Of a stretch of DNA of 64,000 nt, positions 1-12,539 are shown piece by piece. The stretch comes from Prinia subflava (taxonomy: Eukaryota > Chordata > Aves > Passeriformes > Cisticolidae). Position 1 is the first letter of the stretch. Every line of letters begins with the position of its first letter. The stretch is from contig NC_086247.1 of NCBI RefSeq assembly GCF_021018805.1, forward strand, positions 91,930,140 through 91,994,139. The letters are read 5' to 3'. Under the pieces are notes generated by a model. It did not search any database and was not told the DNA's origin. It saw only the letters and a program-made list of their open reading frames with translations. Both the position numbers and the translations under genes were made by a program.

Positions 1-1915
1 CAATTGTCCCTATGCTGTGCTCCCAGGAGAGCTAGGTAGGAAAGTCCAGATGGATTTGAGAGGCTTTGGGATGGAGTTAAGGCTATTAACCTCAGACTGA
101 ACTCAGTCTGGGCTTTGGTGGGACACGGCACAAATTCAGCCTGGATGTAGGACCATTGCTGAGCTCATCTCTGTGCACTGTGGAGCACAGCACGCAGGCT
201 CTGTGCTCGGGCTGAATCAGTACCTCCCGCTCAGCACAATGCAGCATCAGGCCACTGTCTGGACACCTGCTGCCCTGGGCTCCCCGGCACTCCTGATAAT
301 GGGAGCACAGCATAGACACACCCAAACAGGCATGGGTCTGGTCCAGCAAGGCTTAATGCGTGGGCTCCATAGGGTAAGAATGCTGCTGGAGTGTGTCCAG
401 GCACATACGCAGTGCTAGGTGTTCAGAGTCACTCTGGCTCCTGGGGAGCTGCTGATCAGACACCCTTGCAACACAGCTCTCCCGAGAGTTTCCACAGGGC
501 TCCCCTCCCCGGCATCACTTGGGCGAGTTTGCTGTGCCTCCTTCAAACACCCAGCTCTTCCAGCTGTCCTGAATCTAAGAGCAGCTCTCTAGGAAAACAC
601 ATTACAGAAAGGTAAGATGTGAAGATGTAAAGGAGTCATAACAGCATCACAACACTGATGCAAATGGAACTCCCAAATCAGCGTAAGTTACTCCACATAA
701 ATCAGAATGGATACGCTATGACTGCATTATACTAAAACCATTTTACAACAAGATGCCAGCATACCAGCCTGGCTTTTTCACGTCTAAAGCATTTGGTTAC
801 AATGAGTTATAATTCGTTATAACAATGGTAATAAATTGAAAGCACAAAGGGGCAATTACAATCACATTAAAACATTCCGTAATTTTGGAAAATTAATGTT
901 TCACTAAGCCTTCATTTTTACAGATAAATTGAGTCAGGACTGTGCTGTTCCCACATTGTGCTAACTAGTATCAGTGTTAAGCTTTTTGGAACCATATGGA
1001 AAGCTATCAATTTTTTTCTTAAGTAGGATTCTCATCACTTTGTTTAATATCACTACAAATTACATAGGCTAATATTTACAGATGGTTTCCTGTAGGAACT
1101 GTGAATCAACAAACTGCAAGGCAATAGGTAGTAACTATTCATTCTCAAAGGAAGTAGTGTGAGCTACCTGCCAGAGAGCTGTATAGAAAACGTGAGAAAC
1201 TCTCTCACTTCTAATCCTTTATTTGACTCAGGGCCCCTTTGGGACTTTGGAAAGTCACATGAGGCAAATCTGCAGCAGTACCAAGCTGCAGCATGAGAAG
1301 TTCCTGAATCACTTTTTAAAAAAAAAAAAAAAAGTATATATAAAAAAATCACATTATTGGCTTCAAAAGTTACAACATGTTTTAATGTTCCACCGTAGGT
1401 TTGTTTTATTTGTCTCCTGGTGCTTCTGCCGCATGTTTTAGTCAGCTCACACTTCAAAAGTTTTCTTAGCGAACACACAGCATAGAACTATATCTATTAG
1501 GACAATAAAACAGGGTATTTGCAAAGTTTGACATCAGCCCTAGCTCTTTCACAGGGACATCGAGCATTTCAAGTTTTTCAGATGATCTTGGAAAGATTTT
1601 ATGCTTTCAAAACATTCTCTATCAAGATTTTCGTGTACTGGACCACAATACTAGGGTAAAAAATGTTTCACGCTTGGGCAGCTAGAGAGAAAACAGTTTC
1701 CAGAAGTACTCAGACCATGGCAGTCTCGTACGCCGTTTCCAGGCGTCTCAAAAACAGTATCACACAATCACAGGGGTGCGGAGAGGAGCGTCAGAACGGA
1801 AAGTCAGACCAGAAGTCCACATGGGAAAGGTTGCAGGAATCTATTTACTTCAGCTGTGGGGGGGAAAGAGAAGCACCTAGGGAGAATACAGTAGAGACCA
1901 GCAAAATCAGTAATT
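1..1915. other. Non-coding upstream segment, no gene seen
   Basis: I see no supported exon, RNA gene or transposon here. The first 600 bases are of mixed composition with short overlapping frames on both strands, none with recognisable domains. From about 600 to 1660 the DNA is AT-rich, with a short A-run near 1316-1333. The segment ends at a TA microsatellite that precedes a CpG island. Confidence 0.6.
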
Positions 1916-1916
1916 A

Positions 1917-1919
1917 TAC

Positions 1920-1959
<40 letters not shown>

Positions 1960-1960
1960 G
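1917..1960. repeat. (TA)n microsatellite with one TG interruption
   Basis: Alternating TA dinucleotides with a single TG interruption near 1942. It produces tyrosine/isoleucine runs in overlapping frames, which are artefacts and not protein. It lies about 25 bp before the GC content rises sharply into the upstream CpG island. Confidence 0.95.
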
Positions 1961-2069
1961 AATGTGGAATTTTTTTTGGACCACACAAGCTTCGCGAGAC
2001 CCCCACCCCCGGAGGGGTTCTCGTATCCCAGCATTTCCCCGTCGCGTAGGGCACGGGGAAAATACCTGC

Positions 2070-2097
2070 GGGGACTGGGGGCGGGGGGGGTAAAGGG
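2070..2097 (+). other. G-quadruplex-forming motif
   Basis: Four guanine tracts of 4, 5, 8 and 3 bases separated by loops of 3, 1 and 4 bases on the plus strand, at the upstream edge of the CpG island. It matches the standard G3+N1-7 pattern. Whether it folds in the cell is not known. Confidence 0.6.
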
Positions 2098-2115
2098 TTG
2101 CCCGAGAAGAGGAAG

Positions 2116-2160
2116 GGAAGCGCGGGGATGGGAAGCGCGGGGATGGGAAGCGCGGGGATG
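2116..2160. repeat. 15-bp tandem repeat, three exact copies
   Basis: The unit GGAAGCGCGGGGATG occurs three times head to tail without mismatch (2116-2130, 2131-2145, 2146-2160). It lies inside the upstream CpG island. Because 15 is a multiple of three it repeats cleanly in all frames, which explains the repetitive peptides seen in conceptual translation. Confidence 0.97.
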
Positions 2161-2293
2161 CGCGGCGGGCGGGGGCGCGCCGGGCGCGCTCCCGCGGGCG
2201 GGCGGGCAGCTGGAAGTCATTGCCCGCGGATCGGCGTCCGCGTTGCCGCGGCGACCGCCCCGGCGGCGCCAGCTGGGCCGCAGTGTGAATGGG

Positions 2294-2301
2294 TGATGTC
2301 A
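2294..2301 (+). promoter_or_regulatory. CRE-like site (TGATGTCA)
   Basis: TGATGTCA is a one-base variant of the palindromic CREB/ATF element TGACGTCA and reads TGACATCA on the minus strand. It sits in the middle of the upstream CpG island, where CREB/ATF sites are common. The match is to sequence only; function is inferred. Confidence 0.4.
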
Positions 2302-2580
2302 CGGGCCCGGCGCCGGCCAGTCTGGGCCGCCCGGGCCAAGGCAGCGGCCGGGAGGGGCGGAGGGAGCCCGGGGTGGGAGCGGGAGGCGGCGGGAGCACGG
2401 GAATCGCCCCCCCGCAGCCCCCACTGCTCTTCCACGCCCGGGCGGAGCGCTGCCCCGTGCGAGCGCTGGCCGGGCCGGCGGAGGGAAGGCGGCGTTCCCA
2501 GCGCCCGCTCCCGCTCGGGCCCCGCTGGCCGTGGGGGCCGGGTGCTGCGCTCGGCCCTTGCCAGCTCCCCATTGTTCGAA

Positions 2581-4816
2581 TGGAGATGTCTCTGTTTCCA
2601 TCCTCAATTCATTTGCAGGCACTTTAGAAAAGTTCTTTCCTGCAGGAATGAGGGGCTTTTCACTGCGCTCCAGCGAGGTTTACAATCCCTGCCAACGCTC
2701 ACAAACTTACCACATTCAGCCTCGAAGTTTCCCACTGCTTTCAGCAGCAAGATTCCCACACTGCAGAATACCCGATTATATTGATAATTTGGCCGGTTTC
2801 AGTAAAACATATCCTCAAATTCGCAGTGGAAGTTTACTTCACGTGTGAAATTCTTCGTTACTTTCTTACTGCAGTTCTTCACGAGAGGATACATTCTTAA
2901 TGCTGTGTCTTAGGCCCAGAGTGGGTAAATACGATGTTAAGGAAAACCTTAATGTAAGTTTTTTACATAGATCCAGTCTTTACATTAGTCTCGGAGAGTT
3001 CAGGACAAAGACTCCTCAGCAAAAGCCAGCATAGCTCTTTTTGTGACTCAGCAGGAGATGCAGGTTGGATTTAATCATAAATTTCTTATCGATACTAAAC
3101 GGTTGTAGAGTGCAGGGGTATTTTCAGGAAATGCAATGGCCCCCCGACCATCAGTCTGAAACTACAGCTCCTCCGTATTTTACCTCATCCTCATCACACA
3201 GCACCTCTAGCTGTGGGCCTCAGAGCCTGCATGCAGAGCCTCCCAGGCTGTGGAGAAGATGTGACATCAGGTACCCCTATCAGTGCAATCTTAGAGCAAC
3301 TCAAATTACAGCTCTGTGTTTTGCTTCACCTGGCTTTTGCTGAGCAGCTCTTTGAGGCCAGGCAGGTGGGATGCGTGCAACGCTTTTCGTTGAAATTCTG
3401 CTTATTTAAATTCTCCCGTTAATAAACTGGTTTGTGGATAAGTCCTCAGGGAACAAAAGGAGGTTGACTCCAAACCTTTAGGAATAATAACAATCTCTTG
3501 CAGCCATACAGCAGCCTCGAAAGGCAGCAGAAACCTCTGCAGAAACGTCACCTATCAGCTCGCAGACCCTTTATCTGAACCTTGTCGCAGCAAAGGCTCA
3601 GCCACCCGAAGGCGCAGGAGTGGCGGCAGGAGGGGGGGACACTTGGGGAGCGCACAGGGACCGGGAGTGCGGGAAGCAGGGAGGATGGGCAGGGAGCCGT
3701 GCGCCCCACCAGCACCACAGTCCTCACGGTGACAATGGATTTTTACACCGATTCAAGCAGCGCAGATTCGGTCTGCGGGCAAGGTGAAAGCTAATCCCCT
3801 GCAAAAGTCTGCGTGCAAAGGGACCTTGCAGTCAGTGCAGCACATTAGGAGCAAAGGCTTCATTCATGGGTGCACAGCTGGGCATTGGGACAGACAGGTA
3901 CGAAGGACTCCCCGTGCAAACACCGGTTTATCAGAGGTTACTCAGTGCACACACGCTGCAGGATCAAACACTCGTCTTTAGTTTGCTGAACACCTTGAAA
4001 ATTGGAGGGCGGCAAGTAAGCTGAGTTTATGTAAATATGATTTTAGTGCGAGGTTCAAGTTAATGCTTTCTGATTTTAACTGCTTGTTATGATGTTTAAA
4101 TCTCAAATGACCAGTAACCTTTAAAATCTTATTGGGATTTTAACACCGAATGCTTTTGATGACTGTTTAGGGGAAATTAATCTGACAACAATCTCTGACA
4201 GTCAGCCGTCTCCATCAGGTAACTTTGCAGTAAAGGAAATAAATTCCAGCTGGTGGGGGAAGGGAGAGAGTGTCCTGAGAAACTCACTCCTCTGCTCCCA
4301 TTGATCATCACCTGCGCTGGACTTCATACAGCAGTTTAATCCTATTCTCTCCCTCAAAGGTTTCAAGCCTCTGCAAGATCCTGACTGCTAGGGAACAAAG
4401 ACTGGTATGTGGTTCCCTCAAAGGTCAGTCATTAACCTGCCCCAACAACAGTTTTAGGAAGATCAAGGCAGTGAAGAAAAACTAAGAAAAAGCACTTTCA
4501 CTCTGGAATGAATTGTTCAAAATGCCCTTATGCGCTGGGTTTTATTCCCTTTCAACTCCACAGTTTTTAGTTCCTGCACGTATTTATTTCTCATCAGAAA
4601 TAATGGCAAGATTTGCTCTCCCAGAGATTTGACCTTAAGTTTATTTTAGCCCCAACACTATAGATCATTCTATCAATTATGAATGTACTCATGTGTACAG
4701 AGGAACTCGTAAGCCAGCTCAGTAATGCTACCTTGTTCTGGAGACTCTCCTTATAAATAAATTAGGGGCATATCTTTATGAAATACCAGAAAGAAATAGA
4801 AGATGAGAGAAAAGAA
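2581..4816. other. Non-coding segment between CpG island and GGAAA array
   Basis: Mixed composition with no recognisable exon. A moderately GC-rich patch at about 3580-3780 has few CpGs and no convincing open frame. From 4020 to 4250 the DNA is AT-rich and low in simple repeats, the kind of texture seen in conserved non-coding DNA, but conservation cannot be judged here. Confidence 0.5.
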
Positions 4817-5089
4817 AAAGGAAAGGAAAGGAAAGGAAAGGAAAGGAAAGGAAAGGAAAGGAAAGGAAAGGAAAGGAAAGGAAAGGAAAGGAAAGGAAAG
4901 GAAAGGAAAGGAAAGGAAAGGAAAGGAAAGGAAAGGAAAGGAAAGGAAAGGAAAGGAAAGGAAAGGAAAGGAAAGGAAAGGAAAGGAAAGGAAAGGAAAG
5001 GAAAGGAAAGGAAAGGAAAGGAAAGGAAAGGAAAGGAAAGGAAAGGAAAGGAAAGGAAAGGAAAGGAAAGGAAAGGAAAGGAAAGGAAA
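4817..5089. repeat. (GGAAA)n pentanucleotide satellite, about 55 units
   Basis: A perfect period-5 purine array (GAAAG phase) of about 273 bp with no internal interruption that I can see, flanked by degenerate A/G-rich sequence from about 4800 to 5120. All three frames of both strands stay open through it, giving KERKG- and FPFLS-type repeats that are not real proteins. The homopurine strand could form triplex (H-DNA) structures, and the purity suggests recent expansion and length polymorphism. Confidence 0.98.
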
Positions 5090-5490
5090 AAAGAAAAGGA
5101 GATGGAAATAAAAAAAAAATCCAAAAAGCCACATTTTTCCAAAGACAGAAGGACAGAAGCTAATATCAAAATTGGTTTCTCTGTGATTTGTATTTTCTGT
5201 GCCTGCATGTCTGTATGTGAGACAATATACTGGACTTGCAGTAGCCAGACTCTCAGTAAGACATTTATTTCCATAAGTTATTGATGACCCTTTACCTCAC
5301 AAGTGACAGGCCAAAGTAGAGCCACGAGCAGCTTCTGAGAGGTCATCAATAACAGCTGAAAATAAATGTTTTATCCAGTCCTTGCCCATTGTGTGTCCTC
5401 TATGCAATGCCAGTTAAGTTTCATCTGGCATGATTTTTTATGGGCTGTAACTACCTCAGCTCCTGTCTGAAGCAATGCAGGAAGGAGGGG

Positions 5491-5508
5491 GACACACACA
5501 CACACACA
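5491..5508. repeat. (CA)n microsatellite
   Basis: About eight to nine CA dinucleotides within purine-rich surroundings. It is a short simple repeat with no associated feature. Confidence 0.9.
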
Positions 5509-8500
5509 TCCCCATTTGGTTGCTCACATGCTTGGTGGAGTACCTCTTGTGAGCTGCAGATGTAAAAGCATGCATCTCTCAACGCTTAAGGATGAAACAG
5601 TACCCTAAAGAGTGAAAGGAGAGACTGCCACCTTACTAAAACATTAAACACCATGGAGAATCCTGATGCTGCTAGTGTAAGACAGTTCAGGAGAAAGAAG
5701 ATACAGAGGGGACAAAAAAAGAGAAGCTGAGATGCAAGGTTGTAAATAAATCATACCTCATGCTATTACAAATACATAATAGTCTATTAATGTATTTCTA
5801 ATAATAATTCATACCATACTGCAAGGAAGATTGATGTATTGTGTGTGTTAAGAAGTTCCTGGGGGCAAAAGAAAACTTTTTTCTACAAGGAATGTCTTAC
5901 TCCCAGTGGGAAACTACTGCAATGGTCATGGGGTACAATACCGTGGGGACATGAAATTGACTACGAATAATAATCACCACTAACCACAATGTCTTTTATT
6001 TAAGCATTTGTGCTTAAAATTTTCATTTTTCCTACTCTTTTGCATATGCATTTTCACATTTTACAAAATATTATTTTGAGAGCCAGTTCTCAGGCACTCA
6101 GTGTTCAGCAACTATTTCAAGAGGCTGGTCCGAAGTAAGCTAATGACTTTGCATCCAGTTGTGAAACTTCTGCTCACTTGAGCAGTCCCTATATCCATAT
6201 CCTCACTCCGGCAAATAAGCTCATTAACTTCAAGAAAAACTTTCTATATAAGCAAGGATTTGTGCTGCTTTTCAAACCAATTTCTCCATTGAGGTAAATT
6301 AAGAGATTTGCTTGAATAAAATTTTATCAGTTCTTTAAAGTGTTGAAAGAGCATGTTAGTGGAGTAAAAATTACCAAAATAAATGTCATTAACACTTCAA
6401 GATAAATATGTGGAAACATACTGGTATCAAGGACAACTTGAAATAGTTACTTAGCATAAACTGTGTGATTACCCAAAATATTCTTATATATGCACATCAT
6501 TTAGCTTAAAGAAAACAAAGTGAAACTATAAGAAATTTGCATGTTGAAGCATTTTTAACAGTAATTTTGAATATGTCTTGAAAATAATTTTGCTTAGTTT
6601 GTCCCTTGTACAAGAAACAAAACCATGAAGAATGACTATACAATTACTCCAAAATGGAAAATAACATTCATTCCCATTTCTTCTAAGGGAACATTAGTAA
6701 GTCATAGAATATATTTAACTGTGAAGAATTGCACTTCATGGATCACTGTCCAATATTCTCCCTACATCCATCTTTCTTTTTTCTGCATCTCCAGCCATTT
6801 GCAGTCTGCAATATATATCTTGATTTAAATTCACGGTGCTACACAGTGGTTTTTGTTAGACAATCCTGTTGCCCTAATAAATATATAAGGTCACTTTAGC
6901 ATATACTAGTGCTGAAATTAAACTCGCGATGTGACCCTGTCTGCCTCTAAAGGAGACATAACCTATCGATGATTTTTTCATGCTCTCTAAACATGAAATC
7001 CTGCAAAAGCAGTTTCTGTCAACAAAAGCTGAAATCTCTTGTTTTCTTAAGTGACAACTTTCTCAGAAGCCACGCAGACTATAAAGAATGATCACAGGAA
7101 GCAACCTGGTACAAATTAATACAAAACTCATCTTTTGAGCAGACTGCTTTTTCAAACACACTCAAGTACATAAGCAAATTAAACTGGTGCTATCATCCTA
7201 TAAGGAATTTCCTGTTATTCTAACATTGCTTCTGCAAGATGGCACAAAATAATGAGGAAGAGCCTTCTGCTTCTGTTACTAAGGCCTTGGTAGATCCTCA
7301 TGTGTTACGGCAACAGGAACTCTACAGCGGGTAAATAAATAGATAATAAGATTACAAAGTTTTCAGCAGGTATGGGAAGTACATGATGTGGCTCATAAAT
7401 AGCTGCAGACAGGGGATTTGAAGATGCACTGAAAAGCTTTCCTTCCACAAACACAACCACCAGACCTGAATTTCTAGTTCTTTCTAACTTCTTTTCCCAG
7501 TGGTGGCTCCAATTTGACTTGAACCAAATCCAGCAAACACTGTTTTCTATAATGCGTACATATTTGTCAGCCTGTCACTAGCATGAAACAAAATGCAGAA
7601 CTGGAAATTAGTATTTGGTAAGCAGGCTGTGTCTGAAAGTGACACTGGCCCATAAAAATACTTTGAGAACCAACTGACTACAGTCACAGAATGCATCAAT
7701 CCATTCACATCAACACAGAGGAAGCAAAGGTCTCTCCATCTACCTTGGATGCCCTTGCACTCTGGGAGAGGTTGTCTTCACAGTCAGGAAAAAAAGAGGT
7801 GATCTCTTCTTTTAATTTAAAACTCTTTTTAAAAATTTAAAAAAAAATCCTCTGAAGATTTTGAAGAATTCCTTAAAACACTCATGGAGAACAAATAACA
7901 AACATGTTAGTACTACCTTTCAAAATGTAAAATGTTGTATTAGTGCAAAATATTGCTTTTGAGGGGCTTTTGTGGCATGAACTTAGACTGCTTTTGTTGA
8001 CAAAGCTCTTCAGGTCCCCTGAAAATAAATACCAGTGTCATTGGTGTAATGATAACATATGCAGATGAGCATCTACACATCTAGATACTTATTTAATTTA
8101 GGTCGATTTGCTCATTGTCCCTGTAGGCTGCATTATTTGTGTGATTATAGACCTCTTAATGTAAACTCATAACAAACACAAAAATAGTATGAGGTGGTAT
8201 CATACCATCAGTTTTCTGGCAGATTGGCTAAGGATTTCTGTCTATAAACAAAGGGCATGACATTACACATAAATCTGATCTAAATCTACACAAAATAAAA
8301 TTAAAGTTAAGACTCTAAATTCAATCTGTTACCATGTAACTCAGTTTAATGGAGTGTTCCTCAGGAAGCTGCTCCAAATAGTCCCAAATTATTTTCCCCT
8401 TCCCCAGAATAAGCATCTCGATCGCTTATATTTGGACCACACTGCAGAAGGTTGTCAACATGAGTTATCTTTCTTGCCACAAGCTTGCTTTAGTCAATGC

Positions 8501-11500
8501 AGAAATCTGACATTGCCCGACAAACCCAGTGTTTCTGGTCACCTGAACAAAGCAACCTTCTTAAATGACATTAGCCTTCAGCTGACATACAACCACCAGC
8601 AAATGCCAGGGCGCCTGTCAGTGACATACCAATGCTTTCTGCTGCTGCAGACTCTCAAAGGGATGAGGTGGGTTTGAACATATAATAGTAATCCCACAAC
8701 ACAGCCATGCTAGAGACAGCACAGCAAGAAACTCTCATAGACATGAACCTCATCACAGTTTGGAGGGGTTTTTTTGGTTCTCTCCACTAACTGAGGTAAA
8801 ATATTTCTTTATGAATTTATTTCCACATCTGTGCAAAAAAGTGTACATGACCATAAAGCCATGGAGAAGGGCTTTTTTAATGCTGCTCCTCGTCTCTCCA
8901 TAATGTCTGTTGTTATGTGATTTTCTTGTAGCATACAAAACATACAAACCTGAAGGAAGAATAAAGTAGTGGGCAGGAAGATGCTCCAGTCATAAGAAGG
9001 GTGCTCTAACCTGGACAACTACAGTAACATGCCAAAAAAAAATTCTCTTTTGTCTGTGAATAGCTATTGTGAGTAATCAACAACAATTTTTCTTTTTATT
9101 TTATATTAAACTTCATGCAAAGGGGCGCTGAGAAACTGATAGTCTCAAGAGCCTTCTAGGTTTTCTTATTGAGAAGAAATTTCTGTAATGAACAAAACCA
9201 GAAAATGAGAAAAAAAAATAGAATTTAATAAAGTGTGTGAGTTGTATTGAGATTCTGGGTTCGAGGAATATAAGGACAACAGTACTGAAGATGGCTCATG
9301 TTATTTGGGGAAATGGTTGTGTCAAGTCAAGTTTTGGTGATCAAGAGTTTTGGTGATGAATTATCCCTGGTGAGCAGTGGTACGAGAAGACCGATGGATT
9401 TCATTCCATTGGTACACTCTGCAGAGTGAGGTGACTTCTCTGTACTCCCTCAACGCACAGTGGATCTTCCCTGACCCACTTGGAGGATCCATGGGGTGTC
9501 GCTGCAAAGGAGCCTCAGTCTCACCTCCAGTCTGTTGTCCAAAGGGACACAAAGGCATGTAGGAATAATAATCCCGTAAAAGATTTACAGAGTCTTTCCT
9601 CCATTGCACTCCCCTGTCCAATTTTTCATTTCATATCACTATCCCCTGTTGCCAAGAGGAGTTCATCTATGGTGTTTGATAAGGGAGCACTAAACACATT
9701 ATACTGCTATTTTAAATGACATCACAACTAACTAGATATTTTAATTGAAGGTAAATAACCAACATTATTGCCTTTTGAATGATAGCAATAGTGGAGAGTA
9801 ATGGCACCACTGAGGAATCAATTGCTATTTCCCTCATAAACCATAAACCATTCAGAGATTTATAATGCTTTTTTAATGATCAGCCCTTCTAGGTGTTGAG
9901 CAGCTCCTCCAAGATCCTGAGTTTCTGGCTGCTTGCTGAAGTCAACAGGAATGGAGAGCAGGGGGTCTCAGTATCATGTATCTTTATGCCCACTGGATGA
10001 AACTTGTCACACCAGTTATCAGCCTCCAGCAAAGGAAAGCTTGGGATTTTACTGCACTGCTCCGACACCGTGTGCCCCAAGCTCAAAAACAAGGACACTC
10101 GATTCAACCACTGTTTCATAACCTGCTTAAGAATAAAAATGCATGGAGCATTTGTGTGCATTTCATGCCCTCTTAAGGTAGGTATAGCAAGTAACCTTGT
10201 ATAAGTAACTACGTTGCTTGCTTCCCTCTGCATACCTGAATGTGTTCCCTTCAAATTTTATCTGTCCAGAGACTATTTTAACTAATGTGGAACGGTTGGT
10301 TCAATGGCAGCATATCACGCACAAACATCTGTGGATCCAGAGGGCTGACAGAGGAAATGCCACACATTCTGTGCTTGGAAGGATTGTCCCGCTTCCCTGG
10401 TGCCATGACTCAAGAGACAGCATCAATGCCTCAGGTTTATTTTCTCACCTGGAGTCAATGGAATGTTCGTATACTCAGACCTATGCTGACAAATTCAGAA
10501 TAGGTTACTCATTCTCGTTAAATTTAATGGGATTATCCTCATGACACAGGGCATACAAGGCCAGTCATTACATTTTCATTTTCAACCTGTTTCACTTTGG
10601 GTTTGAATCAAAAGTGATTTTTCTAATCTTCAGAGAACACCTATGTTGTGGTCTGAACTCATTCATTCTCTTTTAATAGACCAAACTGGTCCAGTCAAGC
10701 ATTATCAAGGATCTTGTGATAATATTGCAAGAGTTTCTTATAATGGAAATGAATCTTGACTCTGGATGTGGGAAGAGAGCACAGAAAAACCCAGCCAACA
10801 CAGATAAACTCCTACAGCCAGCCAGAAAGGGACCAGATGTTTAAAGATGCATAGAATTTATTTAAAAATCCAAACTTGGTCTGGTGAAAACCAGAAGTGT
10901 TAATCCCTATATACTCATGTCATGAAAAATATTGCTATTAATAGGACAAAAGCATGAACAATAGCCACTGTCCCTTTTTATTGTGTATATGCCTCTTTAG
11001 GGATGAAGAGTTTTACTATGCCCACCTAGATGGATAACATTCTGGGTTTTCCAGTTCTTTCCTAAAGCAAGTTGCTAAGCACATCCATCCTAAATTTTGA
11101 AAAAAGCAGCCAACCTGACCTGGTCCTACTTGAGTCACTGACAAAACCACCATTGACTTCAAGGAGAGCAAAAGCAGACCTGTTGTTGACAGGGAATTGG
11201 TGCGTATTGTTCAGCCGAGCATGTCAGACTAGCATGTATTGGCTTCATGAGCATCAAAGGGAGCTACTAGAGGAAAACCCTGAATATTTATATGGTAGTG
11301 GAAGGGGAGGGCTGCTTTTCCCTCTCCCACAAATCTCCACTGTGATACATTCGCAACACGAATGGACGTAATCCTCTCGCAACTTCAACTCTTGCAGACC
11401 CTCAGATTTTCCTTTGTGCCCTCTGCGGCGGAAGTAGCCTGATGGAAAAAGAGGTGTGGGGCATTTCATGGTTCTTCATAAGTTTACAGAAATACTGAGT

Positions 11501-11544
11501 CATCTTCAAGAACCAGTGTGGTCTCAGTGGATTTGCTGCTCCAG

Positions 11545-11580
11545 AGTGTGTGTATGTGTGTGTTTGTGTGCATTTGTTGT
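11545..11580. repeat. GT-rich imperfect microsatellite
   Basis: Interrupted TG dinucleotides with TATG and TTTG interruptions. It is a low-complexity element only. Confidence 0.8.
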
Positions 11581-12539
11581 GCATTATACGTGTACAGAAA
11601 TAATCTATCCAAATTAGCTTGGGAGGACTAGAGGGGAACCAGTTACATATTGGGGTTTCCCAGAGATTTCCAGTGAGATCAGAGGAGCTCCCAGAGGGGA
11701 TTCAGTACAAACAGAACAGCCCAATATTACAGGGTATCTAGTTTCATGCAGATTTTAATTAAATGGCACCAGCAAGATTTGAGTCTGCATTTTCACCATG
11801 ATTTACAGTGTATTTTTTTTCAAGACAGCATATGGAATCTGTCCATATTGCCAAGACTCCAGAAAACAGACAAAGTAACCATAATACACACTTTAAGGCT
11901 TGTGCCTGCAAAGAAGCTGAAAGGAGTTTCACTGAATAAAACCAATGACTACAACAGAACTGGGATCACCCAGCCCATAGCTAATGGAAACACACCTTCC
12001 CATCACATCCTCATGATGTAGCACACAAATCTAGACCTCGGTTTAGATTTACCTCAAAGATTTACACCGCACACTTGGATTTTGACTGAGAGGAGCCTAA
12101 CTGCCATGGATGGCAGTGGGACAAAATAAGGAAACCAAGAGTGTGGGTATTGCTAAGGAGAGCCTCAAAACATGTGTCTTTAAGAGGTGAGAGAATGCAA
12201 GTGTGCATCATTACACACTTCAGATGATCCAGCCTCACCCCTCATTCAGGTTCTGGGTTTGACAGCTTCCCACTGTTTCCTTTATATATCACCCGTTGTG
12301 ACTAAACTCGGAGGGGACATGTAATCATTAATCACCATTATGGATTTCTCCCCTTCTCTTGGGTTTGATTTACAAGCCTAGGGGCGGATCCTGCAGCCTT
12401 TACTCCTTCCTTCAGCCCTTTGCCCAAGCAATCGGCCCCACTTCACTCACAGACAGCTTGCAGTGCTGCAGCATCTGTAGGATGGGGCGCCACGTTCCTT
12501 ACACCGGCGTCCCATTCAAATACGCAGCGGCTCTTAATC

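Larger units (their letters stand above)
1985..2580. promoter_or_regulatory. Isolated upstream CpG island
   Basis: An abrupt GC- and CpG-rich block of about 600 bp in otherwise AT-rich DNA, about 11 kb upstream of the ID4 start codon. Inside it are a triplicated 15-bp unit at 2116-2160, a CRE-like TGATGTCA at 2294-2301, a SOX-type CATTGTTC at 2570-2577 at its downstream edge, and a G-quadruplex motif at 2070-2097. Unmethylated CpG islands in vertebrates usually mark promoters or poised developmental regulatory regions. The long frames across it (up to 228 codons) exist on both strands and show no conserved domain, so I do not call a protein. The best guess is the promoter of a non-coding transcript or a distal regulatory island of ID4; the direction is undetermined. 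Confidence 0.7.
5090..12539. other. Non-coding segment upstream of ID4
   Basis: About 7.4 kb of AT-rich DNA without a supported gene. It holds a CA microsatellite at 5491-5508 and a GT-rich stretch at about 11545-11580. Open frames up to 121 codons occur (for example 8354-8677 plus and 9889-10254 minus), but none shows a domain, splice context or codon bias I can defend. No CR1 or LTR element was recognised. Confidence 0.55.

Noticed and set aside
1907..2784. Frames of 221 and 228 codons over the upstream CpG island
   Set aside because: They overlap on opposite strands, are compositionally biased, carry the TA microsatellite or the 15-mer repeat, and have no recognisable domain.
4751..5284. 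Long open frames on both strands with KERKG or FPFLS repeats
   Set aside because: All are translations of the GGAAA array, which is open in every frame. There is no unique sequence to support a gene.
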